64,000 nt of DNA from NCBI GenBank assembly GCA_028281845.1, contig JANQJD010000008.1:62001-126000 (forward strand). Direction: 5' to 3'. Made by a program: the position numbers and the translations under genes. This DNA comes from Rhodospirillales bacterium. Lineage in GTDB: Bacteria; Pseudomonadota; Alphaproteobacteria; Rhodospirillales; Rhodospirillaceae. The first letter of the stretch is position 1, and every line of letters begins with the position of its first letter. This document shows, piece by piece, positions 18,275 through 26,899 of the stretch. The notes beneath the pieces were generated by a model. That model was not told where the DNA came from. It did no database searches and saw only the letters and a list, made by a program, of their open reading frames with translations.

Positions 18275-19433
18275 AGGGTCACAGGCTGTTGCACGTGCTG
18301 TAGGGCTGTGTCGTCCGGGAGTCGTCGCGGCGTATCCTATCACCCCGCAGACTCACATCGTGGAGAACATTTCGAAGCTTGTAGCAGATGGCCAACTGCA
18401 GTGTGAACTCGTCAGCGTGGAAAGTGAATTCTCAGCGGCTTCTGTCGCCTTAGGCGCGGCCGCCGCGGGGACACGAGCCTATACAGCAAGTTCGTCGCAG
18501 GGCATTCTGTTGATGGGAGAAGTACTCTACAATATCTCTGGACTGCGTGTTCCGATGGTTCTTACTTGTGCTAATCGCGCTCTTGGGGCTCCACTCAACA
18601 TCTGGAACGACCAGCAAGATTCTATGGCCGTGCGTGATGCCGGCTGGATTCAGCTCTACTGTGCCGATAATCAGGAAGCAGTGGATACGACAATCCAAGC
18701 TTTCCGCATCGCGGAGCACACAGAAGTGCCTGTCATGGTCTGTGTAGATGGTTTCGTCCTCACGCATACCCTGGAACCCATTGACCTACCCACTCAGGAA
18801 CAGGTAGACCGTTTTCTGCCGCCATATCGTTTTGAGCGCGCACTTGATTCGCGCCATCCTCTTTCTCTTGGCACATGCGTAGACCCGCTCTTCTTTACGG
18901 AGTCACGTCATTCCCAGCACAAAGCACTGCTGCGGTCGATGCAAGAGATCGTCGCAGCCGATTCTGACTATGCCGGAATTATCGGCCGTTCTTGTGGTGG
19001 TGTCTTGTCAGTTTTTGGTTCTGCCGAGGCGGAAATCGCTATTCTGGCCATGGGTTCTGTCTGCTCGACCCTACAGGAGGGTATGCAGATCTTCTCACAG
19101 GAACGCGTAGTCAAGTTGATCAAGTTGCGGGCCTACAGGCCATTCCCGGTCTCTGCCTTACGGGAAGTTCTCCAGGGAGTCCGTGAGCTAGTTGTGCTAG
19201 AACGTGCTTTGGCTCCAGGCTCAGGTGGTATCGTCGGGATGGAGGTGCGCAGTCTTGCCACGACAATGAACTCTCCCCCTAGGATTCACAACTATGCCGT
19301 CGGCCTTGGCGGCCGAGATGTCCCCATAGAGATCTATCCCCGTCTCATCGAAGCAGTCACCTGTGCAACTGAGCCCGTGTGGTTTGAAATCTTCGATGTG
19401 GAGGTGGAAAGACTCCCGATAGAAGACCGCTAA
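18258..19433 (+). CDS. porA: 2-oxoacid:ferredoxin oxidoreductase, alpha subunit
   Basis: Alpha subunit with the pyrimidine-side TPP domain. Opening LEGSQAVARAVGLCRPGVVAAYPITPQT and the SVESEFSAASVALGAAAAGTRAYTASSSQGI block are diagnostic for PorA/KorA. C-terminal domain includes LGLAPGSGG-like LERALAPGSGGIVGMEV. Start set at 18258: AAGGAGA lies 6 bases upstream and the family begins at MLSALEGS; this overlaps porG by 17 bases. 391 aa is normal. The sequence alone suggests pyruvate as substrate because of the partner beta subunit, but 2-oxoglutarate or another 2-oxoacid cannot be excluded. Confidence 0.94.
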   Translation: MLSALEGSQAVARAVGLCRPGVVAAYPITPQTHIVENISKLVADGQLQCELVSVESEFSAASVALGAAAAGTRAYTASSSQGILLMGEVLYNISGLRVPMVLTCANRALGAPLNIWNDQQDSMAVRDAGWIQLYCADNQEAVDTTIQAFRIAEHTEVPVMVCVDGFVLTHTLEPIDLPTQEQVDRFLPPYRFERALDSRHPLSLGTCVDPLFFTESRHSQHKALLRSMQEIVAADSDYAGIIGRSCGGVLSVFGSAEAEIAILAMGSVCSTLQEGMQIFSQERVVKLIKLRAYRPFPVSALREVLQGVRELVVLERALAPGSGGIVGMEVRSLATTMNSPPRIHNYAVGLGGRDVPIEIYPRLIEAVTCATEPVWFEIFDVEVERLPIEDR

Positions 19434-19445
19434 GGGAGAATCCGC

Positions 19446-20534
19446 ATGACAACTATCAATGAATCGGCTTTTGACGTCGAGATTCGAAAGGCGGTCCTTC
19501 GCAGTAAGCTGAAAGAAAGACATAGAGTAGAAACGTCGTTTCCTCGTAAAAGGAAAGAAGAACCTGCTCTTGCAGAGCTGCGCGAGCGTCAGCCTGCTTT
19601 TCGCGGTCTGGAAGCTGGGCATCGCGCTTGCCAGGGCTGCGGGGAGGCGCTAGCGGCTCGCTTAGTGGCAGAGGCCGCTGGGCCTGACGTCATTCTCACT
19701 AACGCCACTGGTTGTCTTGAAATCTTTACATCACCGTGGCCGCAATCTGCCTGGCGTGTGCCATGGATTCACTCACTGTTCGAGAACTCAGCAGCCATTG
19801 CTGCCGGAATTGAGGCGGCGATGAAGCATCAGGGGAAGGCCACCAAAGTCATTGCGCAAGGTGGAGACGGTGGGACTTTCGACATTGGTTTCCAGGCTCT
19901 TTCTGGTATGTTGGAGCGCATGCATAACGTGTTATATGTTTGTTATGACAATGAAGCGTATATGAATACCGGTATCCAGCGGTCAGGGTCGACACCGCAC
20001 GCGGCTTCTACGACGACTTCACCCGCAGGTCAGGAACGGATGGGCAAGCGGCATCTGAAGAAGGATCTCCTCAGTATTATCGCCTCTCACCATATTCCCT
20101 ACGCTGCTAGCGCCTCTGTGGCTTATCCGCGTGACTTGCGTCGCAAAGTACGTCGCGCCATGGAGGTCGATGGCCCGACTTTTCTACAGGTTCATTGTCC
20201 GTGCCCGCTTGGCTGGGGGCATGAGGGGGCAGTGACAATTGAGGTAGCACGTTTGGCTGTGCAAACTGGCCTCTTTCCAGTGGTGGAATTTGAACGTGGA
20301 GAAGTGGCAGGCGTGATGCCACTTCGCAATCCTAAATCTGTCACAGAATATCTCAAGCGACAGAACCGCTTTCGTCACTTGTTTTCCAACGATCCAAGAG
20401 CGCGCGAGGAACGCGAGCATCTTCAGGCACTTGCTGATCGTAATATCGAAAAATTTAATCTCCGCGGTGAGGGTATGGATCCTCTTGATAGTGAAGGCGC
20501 CGACACCGTTCGGCGTGGTGGCCTTGTAGCATAG
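19446..20534 (+). CDS. porB: 2-oxoacid (probably pyruvate):ferredoxin oxidoreductase, beta subunit
   Basis: Carries the TPP pyrophosphate site and an [4Fe-4S] cluster: GDGGTFDIG (about 139-147) followed by YDNEAYMNTGIQRSGSTP gives the GDG...N Mg/TPP motif, and CQGCGEAL plus two further Cys (ATGCLE, VHCPCPLGW) supply cluster ligands. The NTGIQRS-TP segment resembles pyruvate enzymes. An N-terminal stretch of about 50 basic residues precedes the conserved core. 362 aa. It acts with PorG and PorA in oxidative decarboxylation of pyruvate or in reductive carboxylation of acetyl-CoA. Confidence 0.94.
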   Translation: MTTINESAFDVEIRKAVLRSKLKERHRVETSFPRKRKEEPALAELRERQPAFRGLEAGHRACQGCGEALAARLVAEAAGPDVILTNATGCLEIFTSPWPQSAWRVPWIHSLFENSAAIAAGIEAAMKHQGKATKVIAQGGDGGTFDIGFQALSGMLERMHNVLYVCYDNEAYMNTGIQRSGSTPHAASTTTSPAGQERMGKRHLKKDLLSIIASHHIPYAASASVAYPRDLRRKVRRAMEVDGPTFLQVHCPCPLGWGHEGAVTIEVARLAVQTGLFPVVEFERGEVAGVMPLRNPKSVTEYLKRQNRFRHLFSNDPRAREEREHLQALADRNIEKFNLRGEGMDPLDSEGADTVRRGGLVA

Positions 20535-20542
20535 GGGGGGGC

Positions 20543-22237
20543 ATGCTAGTTCTGACTCGAGGGAGTTATGCCTTACCAGGCACATCAATTGATTTTAAAA
20601 CTGGCACATGGCGCACCAGTCGACCGTTGCACAAACACTGGGCAGCACCATGTCATAGCGCCTGTCCAGCGGGCGAAGATCCCCAGGCTTATATTGCCAA
20701 TGTTCAGGAGAACCACCATCGCGAGGCCTGGGAGAGCATTGTCCACATCAACCCCATTCCGTCTATCACCGGCCGTATCTGCCCGCATCCGTGTGAGCAT
20801 GCCTGTAATAGGGGTCGTTTTGACCAACCCATCGCTATTCATTCCATCGAAAGATTTTTAGGGGATGAAGCACGTCAGCGTGGATGGGAGTATCCCATCG
20901 ATCTCGGGCGTGGTGCCGGGGCGACTGTTGCTGTGATTGGAGCGGGCCCGGCTGGCCTCAGTGCGGCCTATCATCTGCGCCGTCGCGGTTATCAGGTGAC
21001 CTTGCTGGATGCCTTGCCAGAAGCTGGTGGTTTGATGCGATCTGCTATTCCCATCAACAGGTTACCGCGGGACATACTAGATGCCGACATCGCCCGCATT
21101 CTCGCACTCGGAATTGAATTCCGTGGCAGGACAAGATTGGGAGTTGACGTCCATTTAGATGAACTGCGCAGTGATTATCGGGCGTTATTTCTAGCGCCTG
21201 GGACTTCGAAGGCTAAGGCATGGAGCGTGGATGGGGCCGTTCCTACTGACCATCGTACAGCACTAGAGTTACTGCAAGAGTGGGTGGCCGTTGGCTCCTT
21301 ACCAGCGCCCCAGTCAGTCATCGTTCATGGCGGTGGGAACACAGCCGTTGATCTATGCAGGGCAATGAGGCGGGCTGGTGTTAAAGAGGTTCATTTGGTC
21401 ACAGCCTCCGGTCTGCCAGGTCCAGACACAGAACCAGACGACATCATTAACATCGTGCCACGTGAACTGGAGCAGGCGATTGAGGAAGGCATTACGCTCC
21501 ACCCGCACAGGACCATCCAACGTCTTCTATTTCGCGGCTCAAGGGTGGTCGGCGTTGAAATGGTGACTTTGCGAAAGCTGCCAACGAAAAGTGGGCAGAC
21601 TGGTCGGATCGCCTTCGAAGGCACGGAAACGCTGTTACACGCTGACATGGTGATTCCTGCGATAGGCGAGAGCGTTGACCCAACAGGCTTAGGTACGCTT
21701 TTGGGGGGAGGCAGAGAGTATCTGTGGCCGGGAAACCCATTTGGCCGTTTGGAGCATACACCGGGGCTTTTTGTGGGTGGTGATGCGCGTGGCGACAGAG
21801 GGACTGTGTCAGCGGCTGTTGGCGATGGCCGATTAGCAGCGGCTGCCATTGATTCCTATATCCGTCAGAGTGATGATCCAGAGGTCATGTCACGCGCAGT
21901 CATTACTTTTGACCACATCAACAGCAGCTATTTTGAACCGGCACAACGTGTCGAAGAGCCCACATTATCTGTAGCAGAGAGGACAGATACAGCAGAAATC
22001 GACAGGCCACTCTCCAGTGCAGCTATTACCCACGAGGCGAATCGCTGCTTCTCTTGCGGAAGCTGTCTTGCCTGCGATAACTGCTGGACGTTCTGTCCTG
22101 ACAATGCTGTCGTTAAGACAGTTGCGCTGGCAAAGGACGGTTCACATTATGTTTTCGACTACGAATACTGTAAGGGTTGTGGCATCTGTGCTGCGGAATG
22201 TCCATGTGGTTATATCGTGATGGAAGCAGAATTGTAG
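20543..22237 (+). CDS. GltD-like flavin/NAD(P)H oxidoreductase fused to a 2[4Fe-4S] ferredoxin domain, electron partner of the POR complex
   Basis: 564 aa with three visible parts. N-terminal Fer4_20-type cysteine region (CHSACPAGEDPQAY at 37-50, then CPHPCEHAC). FAD motif GAGPAGLS (133-140) and a second nucleotide site HGGGNTAVD (about 258), with GDARGD near the FAD ribityl position. C-terminal bacterial ferredoxin domain with CFSCGSCLACDNCWTFCP and CKGCGICAAECP. The architecture is that of glutamate synthase small-subunit/NfnB-like proteins. No glutamate synthase large subunit is present; the gene starts 8 bases after porB, so it most likely moves electrons between POR-bound ferredoxin clusters and NAD(P)H. 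The start has a G-run (A-G8) directly upstream. Confidence 0.9.
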   Translation: MLVLTRGSYALPGTSIDFKTGTWRTSRPLHKHWAAPCHSACPAGEDPQAYIANVQENHHREAWESIVHINPIPSITGRICPHPCEHACNRGRFDQPIAIHSIERFLGDEARQRGWEYPIDLGRGAGATVAVIGAGPAGLSAAYHLRRRGYQVTLLDALPEAGGLMRSAIPINRLPRDILDADIARILALGIEFRGRTRLGVDVHLDELRSDYRALFLAPGTSKAKAWSVDGAVPTDHRTALELLQEWVAVGSLPAPQSVIVHGGGNTAVDLCRAMRRAGVKEVHLVTASGLPGPDTEPDDIINIVPRELEQAIEEGITLHPHRTIQRLLFRGSRVVGVEMVTLRKLPTKSGQTGRIAFEGTETLLHADMVIPAIGESVDPTGLGTLLGGGREYLWPGNPFGRLEHTPGLFVGGDARGDRGTVSAAVGDGRLAAAAIDSYIRQSDDPEVMSRAVITFDHINSSYFEPAQRVEEPTLSVAERTDTAEIDRPLSSAAITHEANRCFSCGSCLACDNCWTFCPDNAVVKTVALAKDGSHYVFDYEYCKGCGICAAECPCGYIVMEAEL

Positions 22238-22316
22238 TGAGTGAGAGGGAGCAGCAGAGTCTGTCTGGCGACAGTCAAGTCCGAAACCCCTGCCATGGCA
22301 TGGCATAACAATCGTC

Positions 22317-22949
22317 TCACCCCGTTTTCTCTTCAACGGGGGAGGGGATTTTTTCGCCAAGATGCGGTTCAGTCCCCGCAAGCAGGCGACGGAGATTCTC
22401 TTGATGGCGAAAGCAGCCAAGGGCTGCGAGTCCCGCAAACACCAGCACCGTGCTGCTACTGTTAGCAAAGATCTGTGCATAAACAGGTGCAAGTGTCAGG
22501 GCACACAAGGCTGCTAGCGACGAGTAGTGAGAGATCGCGGCGATCCCCAACCAAGTTAAACTGGACAATAAACCGACTGGCCAGACTGTCGCTAGCATCA
22601 CCCCGAGGGTAGTAGCCACGCCCTTGCCACCCTTAAAACGAAGCCAGAGGGGAAAATTGTGTCCAACAACGGAAAAAGACCCTGCGGCCAATGTCACGGC
22701 GCTGGCCTGATCGGGAAAAAAAAGCACAGCGAGCCAGACCGCCACCATACCCTTGCCAGTATCGAGCAATAGGGTGACCAGGGCGATGTCTTTACGACCA
22801 GTACGCAAGACATTTGTAGCACCAATATTTCCAGACCCTATGATACGAATATCACTCAGGCCGACAAGCCGTGTCAAGACAAGCCCAAAGGGCACCGTTC
22901 CCAGCAGATAACCACCCGCTGCTGCAAGGAGTAAATGACTGACGTCCAT
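22317..22949 (-). CDS. plsY: Glycerol-3-phosphate acyltransferase PlsY
   Basis: Integral membrane enzyme that acylates glycerol 3-phosphate from acyl-phosphate, first step of phospholipid synthesis. About five hydrophobic segments and the family motifs GSGNIGATNVLR (phosphate loop), GHNFPLWLRFKGGKGVATTLG and HQENLRRLLAGTE are present. Start MDVSHLLLAAAGGYLLG at 22949 follows GGAG by 4-5 bases and lies just after the pyrC stop; the open frame upstream overlaps pyrC and is ignored. 210 aa is normal. Last gene of pyrB-pyrC-plsY, a known alphaproteobacterial order. Confidence 0.96.
   Translation of the reverse strand: MDVSHLLLAAAGGYLLGTVPFGLVLTRLVGLSDIRIIGSGNIGATNVLRTGRKDIALVTLLLDTGKGMVAVWLAVLFFPDQASAVTLAAGSFSVVGHNFPLWLRFKGGKGVATTLGVMLATVWPVGLLSSLTWLGIAAISHYSSLAALCALTLAPVYAQIFANSSSTVLVFAGLAALGCFRHQENLRRLLAGTEPHLGEKIPSPVEEKTG
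22320..22354 (+). terminator. Possible terminator after the POR operon
   Basis: CCCCGTT-N8-AACGGGG (22320-22341) forms a 7-bp stem, followed after GAGGGGA by TTTTTT (22349-22354). It overlaps the 3' coding end of plsY on the other strand. The gap between stem and T run is longer than usual, so the call is weak. Confidence 0.35.
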
Positions 22950-22956
22950 GATGCTC

Positions 22957-24279
22957 CTAGACACTCTCTTCAACGGCCGCGGAGAACACGGTGCGCCCAT
23001 CTATCACTGTGCGTAAAACTCGACCTTGCACGGGCAGATTGTCGAATGGGGAATTTTTCGACTTGCTTCCCATCACGTCTGCCACCACTATCCAGGCCGT
23101 GTCTGGCGTAAACAAGACAAGATCTGCGGCGCCTCCCCGAATCAGACGTCCAGCTTCTAACCCTAAGAGGTTCGCTGGTCCTGAGGTCACTAAATGCAAG
23201 GCAGAGAGCAAGCTCATGTGGCCGTTCTGGTACAGTTCGAGTGTGACGGCCAGCAATGTCTCAAGACCCACACCACCGGATGCAGCCTGTGCGAACGGTC
23301 TACGCTTTGAATCCTGGTCCTGCGGCGCGTGATCAGAAACAATGGCGTCGATCAACCCAAGACACAAACCTTCCATCACAGCCTGTCTGTCTCTTTCACA
23401 CCGCAGTGGCGGCGATAGCTTAGCGAAAGTACGATAATCGCTGACGGCCAGTTCATTCAAGGCGAAGTAGAAGGGCGCCGTATCACAGCTCACTGGCAAG
23501 CCTTTGTCTTTTGCCCGGCAGAGCGTTTCCAGCCCCTCAGCCGTCGAGATATGAGCAGCGTGATAGCGACTGCCGGTTAATTCTACCAATCGGAGATCGC
23601 GTGCAAGCAGGATGGATTCGGCACACGCGGGAATCCCCGCTAATCCCAGACGGGTAGCGACTTCCCCCTCGTTCATCACACCCCCTGCAGCCAAAGACGG
23701 CTCCTCAGGGTGCTGGACGATTGTCAGACCGAACGTGCCGGCATAAGACAAAGCACGGCGCATGACTAATGCATCAGCGATGGGATGAATCCCGTCCGTG
23801 AAACCGACGGCACCAGCCTTCGCGAGTAAACCCATTTCTGCGAGTTCAATACCCTGGAGGCCTTTTGTGGCTGCGCCGTAGGCGTAGACCTTCGTCAAGC
23901 CAATCAGCCGAGCCCGGCGCGCAATAAACTCAACTGTTGCTACATTATCAATAACAGGAATTGTATTCGGCAGGCAAACCATCGAGGTGACACCACCTTT
24001 GACAGCAGATAAACATGTATATTGCATTGAATCCTTGTATTCATACCCAGGCTCGCGCAGTTGCATGCGTATATCCACCAAGCCTGGGGCTAAGCAGTAG
24101 CCGCAACAGTCCACTATTCTCGTACCCTCTGGTAGGGATTCAGGCTGGAAGAGTCCTTGGCCAAAGTCTACAATGTGTTCGCCGTCCGCCAAAAGGCCTC
24201 CTGGCCCGTCCAATCCCGTTGCAGGATCTAGAAGTCTGGCTTTGATGTAGGCAATGCGCCCTGGCGTGGGCAGTGCCAT
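22957..24279 (-). CDS. pyrC: Dihydroorotase (or non-catalytic PyrC-like partner of ATCase)
   Basis: Amidohydrolase of pyrimidine synthesis (carbamoyl-aspartate to dihydroorotate). Seen: APGLVDIRMQLREPG (64-78), GGVTSMVCLPNT, QHPEEPSLAAGGVMNEGE, YHAAHIST, and SDHAPQDQDSKRRPFAQA. The canonical H-x-H metal pair before LREPG is replaced by R71-M-Q73. The later His residues and the SDHAP Asp are kept. Many alphaproteobacterial PyrC sequences show this variant, and the family also includes inactive PyrC-prime proteins that hold ATCase together. 440 aa. It starts 6 bases after pyrB and precedes plsY. Confidence 0.9.
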   Translation of the reverse strand: MALPTPGRIAYIKARLLDPATGLDGPGGLLADGEHIVDFGQGLFQPESLPEGTRIVDCCGYCLAPGLVDIRMQLREPGYEYKDSMQYTCLSAVKGGVTSMVCLPNTIPVIDNVATVEFIARRARLIGLTKVYAYGAATKGLQGIELAEMGLLAKAGAVGFTDGIHPIADALVMRRALSYAGTFGLTIVQHPEEPSLAAGGVMNEGEVATRLGLAGIPACAESILLARDLRLVELTGSRYHAAHISTAEGLETLCRAKDKGLPVSCDTAPFYFALNELAVSDYRTFAKLSPPLRCERDRQAVMEGLCLGLIDAIVSDHAPQDQDSKRRPFAQAASGGVGLETLLAVTLELYQNGHMSLLSALHLVTSGPANLLGLEAGRLIRGGAADLVLFTPDTAWIVVADVMGSKSKNSPFDNLPVQGRVLRTVIDGRTVFSAAVEESV

Positions 24280-24285
24280 AAGAAA

Positions 24286-25233
24286 TTACTTTCTTTGATT
24301 GTGAATAAGTATATCTAGCACAGCCATTCGTACTGCTACCCCCATTTCGACCTGCTCACGAATGACACTGCGCTCGACATCATCTGCTACATCTGACTCT
24401 ATTTCAAAGCCGCGATTCATCGGTCCAGGATGCATGATGAGGGCGTCTGGTTTCATCACAGAAAGTTTCGCGTAGTCCAGACCAAAGAAAGAGAAATACT
24501 CACGAATGGAGGGGATGAAGTGGCCACTCATGCGTTCGTTCTGAACTCTTAACATCATCACGATGTCCGCTCCACGCAAACCTGTTCGCATGTCGTGATG
24601 CCTCTCCACTCCTAAGGACTCAATGCCGGTAGGCAAAAGGGTTTGAGGCGCTACGACTCGTACACGTGCCCCCATGATGTTAAGCAGGCAGATGTTTGAA
24701 CGCGCAACACGACTGTGCAGAATATCACCGCAGATGGCAACAATCAGCCCGGCGAGCCTGCCCATACGGCGGCGGATTGTCAGAGCATCCAGTAAGGCTT
24801 GTGTCGGGTGTTCATGTGTGCCATCCCCTCCATTGATCACCGCACAGTTGACCTTTTCAGCGAGAAGTGTCACGGCCCCTGAATCAGGATGGCGCACCAC
24901 CAGTACATCAAGATGCATAGCATTTAAGGTCACCGCGGTATCAATCAGCGTTTCACCCTTGCTCATAGAACTCGTCGCCATTGGCATATTGATCACATCA
25001 GCACCCAGACGCTTGCCCGCTAGTTCAAATGAAGTGCGTGTGCGAGTGGAGTGCTCGAAAAACAGGTTAGTGACCGTGCAACCATGCAACAGATTTTTCT
25101 TCTTGTTAGCGGTCTCCCGGTTATGGGTGACATAACTATCGGCTCTGTCCAGTAGCGACTCGATCTCTACAGGCGTGAGACCATGGATACTGAGAAGATG
25201 TTTGTGGCGGAAGGCGGACATGTTCATGCTCAT
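24286..25233 (-). CDS. pyrB: Aspartate carbamoyltransferase, catalytic chain
   Basis: Condenses carbamoyl phosphate with aspartate. Carbamoyl-phosphate site [21 protein letters not shown] (STRTR), MSKGETL loop, [14 protein letters not shown] and the aspartate loop LRVQNERM are all present. 315 aa is normal. No regulatory pyrI is seen; as in other alphaproteobacteria the enzyme probably assembles with the adjacent PyrC. First gene of the operon; three in-frame ATGs open it, without a strong Shine-Dalgarno. Confidence 0.97.
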   Translation of the reverse strand: MSMNMSAFRHKHLLSIHGLTPVEIESLLDRADSYVTHNRETANKKKNLLHGCTVTNLFFEHSTRTRTSFELAGKRLGADVINMPMATSSMSKGETLIDTAVTLNAMHLDVLVVRHPDSGAVTLLAEKVNCAVINGGDGTHEHPTQALLDALTIRRRMGRLAGLIVAICGDILHSRVARSNICLLNIMGARVRVVAPQTLLPTGIESLGVERHHDMRTGLRGADIVMMLRVQNERMSGHFIPSIREYFSFFGLDYAKLSVMKPDALIMHPGPMNRGFEIESDVADDVERSVIREQVEMGVAVRMAVLDILIHNQRK

Positions 25234-25833
25234 ACAGATGAGCTGCCCAAGATATAGGAGATTAGCTCTTTTGCAACAAGCTGATCGATGATGTTTGTGG
25301 ATATGGTAGGAGACGAGAATCTCCCTGGGAACTCTCTTGCGTCAGCCCTCTCTCTGTGGTCTGTCGCAGCATGGCTGATGGCTCTCACTTCACTTGATGT
25401 TGATGAGGATGTGATGTTGATGAGGATGAATCCCCGTTCCAATGGCAGCGCAAGATTGGGACCTTGTCGCCTTGACGAGGAACCACAAGCTCTGGAAGAA
25501 TAGTATGCTAGAGCTCTTGCTGGCGTGCGGGGCGCCTGACCCTCATGCGTGTCTGAGGACCGCCAGGAGGCCGAGAAAGGGGAAGACATACTAGATTTTT
25601 TCTGTTTAGACAATCTTCTAGTGCACCACCACACGTTCTCTGAAGGGGGTGGGTGCGGGGGCCACGGCTGCTGCACAGGCGCACAGGCAGCATTGTTTGA
25701 TATCCAAATCAAAATATCGTTGCCGCTGTACGATTCATCCCCCCATCCCCCTCTCGACTCATCAGGCGAAAAATCAAATTCAGGCATTGGCCAGGTTAGA
25801 CTCTATTGTGACAGCAGCCTCAAGGAGGTGCGG
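25234..25833. other. Gene-free 600-bp divergent spacer between pyrB and sua5
   Basis: No recognisable gene on either strand; long frames crossing it (for example leftward 25787-25230) have biased composition and no family features. It contains a 17-bp tandem duplication (25395-25428), a TTTGAT-N6-ATCAAA inverted repeat (25696-25713) and a G-rich patch near 25640-25665. No tRNA-like cloverleaf was found. Confidence 0.55.
25395..25428. repeat. 17-bp perfect tandem duplication
   Basis: TGATGTTGATGAGGATG is present at 25395-25411 and again at 25412-25428, in the pyrB/sua5 spacer. Confidence 0.95.
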
Positions 25834-26820
25834 TTGAGGGGGAACGTACGTAGCAAAATTGCTGCAGCTGTGGTTCCAGCTACGCCGGAGGCGGTCATCA
25901 AAGCCGCACGGTTGATTCGTAATGGTGGACTTGTCGCCTTTCCGACAGAAACGGTTTATGGTCTTGGAAGTAATGCCAGTGACGATGCGGCAGTGCTTTC
26001 GCTCTTCACCGTTAAAGGTAGACCTTTCTGGAATCCTTTAATTGTGCATGTTGATTCAATAGATTCTGCCACAGCTCTGGTAGATTTGGAGGAGCGGGGT
26101 TCTGTCCTGGCAAGAGAGAACTGGCCAGGGCCACTGACCCTCGTGGCGCGCCGGCGGTCCGGCTGTGCCATCTCACGACTAGCCACTGCAGAATTAGAGA
26201 CTCTGGCCGTGCGTGTGCCGGATCATCCAGTCGCCCTCTCTCTTTTAGCTACATTAGGTTGTCCTATCGTTGCCCCGAGTGCCAATCTTTCTGGTTTCAC
26301 GAGTCCGACAACGGCGGCTCATGTGGCTGATTCTCTGGCAGGAGCTGTTGATCTGATTCTAGACGGCGGTTCATGCCGTGTGGGACTCGAATCGACAGTC
26401 ATCGATCTCTCGGGTCCGCATGCAACACTTTTACGGCCTGGTGGCGTGACAATAGAAAAAATTGAACGGTTAATAGGTCCTTTAGCGCCCGCTTGCAGCA
26501 GAACGGAAAGTGTCACTCGCTCTCCTGGGATGCTCCATCGTCATTACGCACCTAGTCGGCCACTGAGGCTCAACGCTCACGATGTCCGGCCCGGTGAAGT
26601 TTTATTAGGATTCGGCCGAGTGCCAGGGGCAACACTCAATTTAAGTCAGCAGGCCGATGTTGAAGAAGCTGCGGCTAATTTGTTCCATATGTTGCGTGCC
26701 CTCGACAGACGAGACGTGACAGTGATTGCTGTGAGCCCTGTGCCCTCCATTGGGTTGGGAGTGGCAATTAACGATCGTCTGCGTCGGGCGGCTGCAGGCA
26801 AAGACGAGCCGGTAGGATAA
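25834..26820 (+). CDS. tsaC: L-threonylcarbamoyladenylate synthase, Sua5 type
   Basis: Makes threonylcarbamoyl-AMP for the t6A modification of ANN-decoding tRNAs. YrdC domain: AARLIRNGGLVAFPTETVYGLG, KGRPFWNPLIVHV, WPGPLTLVARR and APSANLSGFTSPTT. It is followed by a Sua5 C-terminal domain (SPGMLHRHYAPSRPL linker, then GEVLLGFG...). The frame is open from 25549, but TTG at 25834 is chosen: AAGGAGG lies five bases upstream and the product (328 aa) matches the family length and N-terminus. Confidence 0.94.
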   Translation: MRGNVRSKIAAAVVPATPEAVIKAARLIRNGGLVAFPTETVYGLGSNASDDAAVLSLFTVKGRPFWNPLIVHVDSIDSATALVDLEERGSVLARENWPGPLTLVARRRSGCAISRLATAELETLAVRVPDHPVALSLLATLGCPIVAPSANLSGFTSPTTAAHVADSLAGAVDLILDGGSCRVGLESTVIDLSGPHATLLRPGGVTIEKIERLIGPLAPACSRTESVTRSPGMLHRHYAPSRPLRLNAHDVRPGEVLLGFGRVPGATLNLSQQADVEEAAANLFHMLRALDRRDVTVIAVSPVPSIGLGVAINDRLRRAAAGKDEPVG

Positions 26821-26899
26821 AGTGCTAGGCTAGGCTATGTGGGATGAGACCGATCCTCTCCTCCTGCCAACACACTCTTCTGACCGCACAACACGACGA

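Noticed and set aside
25230-25787. 185-codon leftward frame in the pyrB/sua5 spacer
   Set aside because: Repetitive Pro/Ser composition, crosses the tandem repeat, no family features and would end inside the pyrB start.
25549-25833. N-terminal extension of Sua5
   Set aside because: His/Gly/Cys-rich low complexity unlike the family; a strong AAGGAGG sits before the TTG at 25834.
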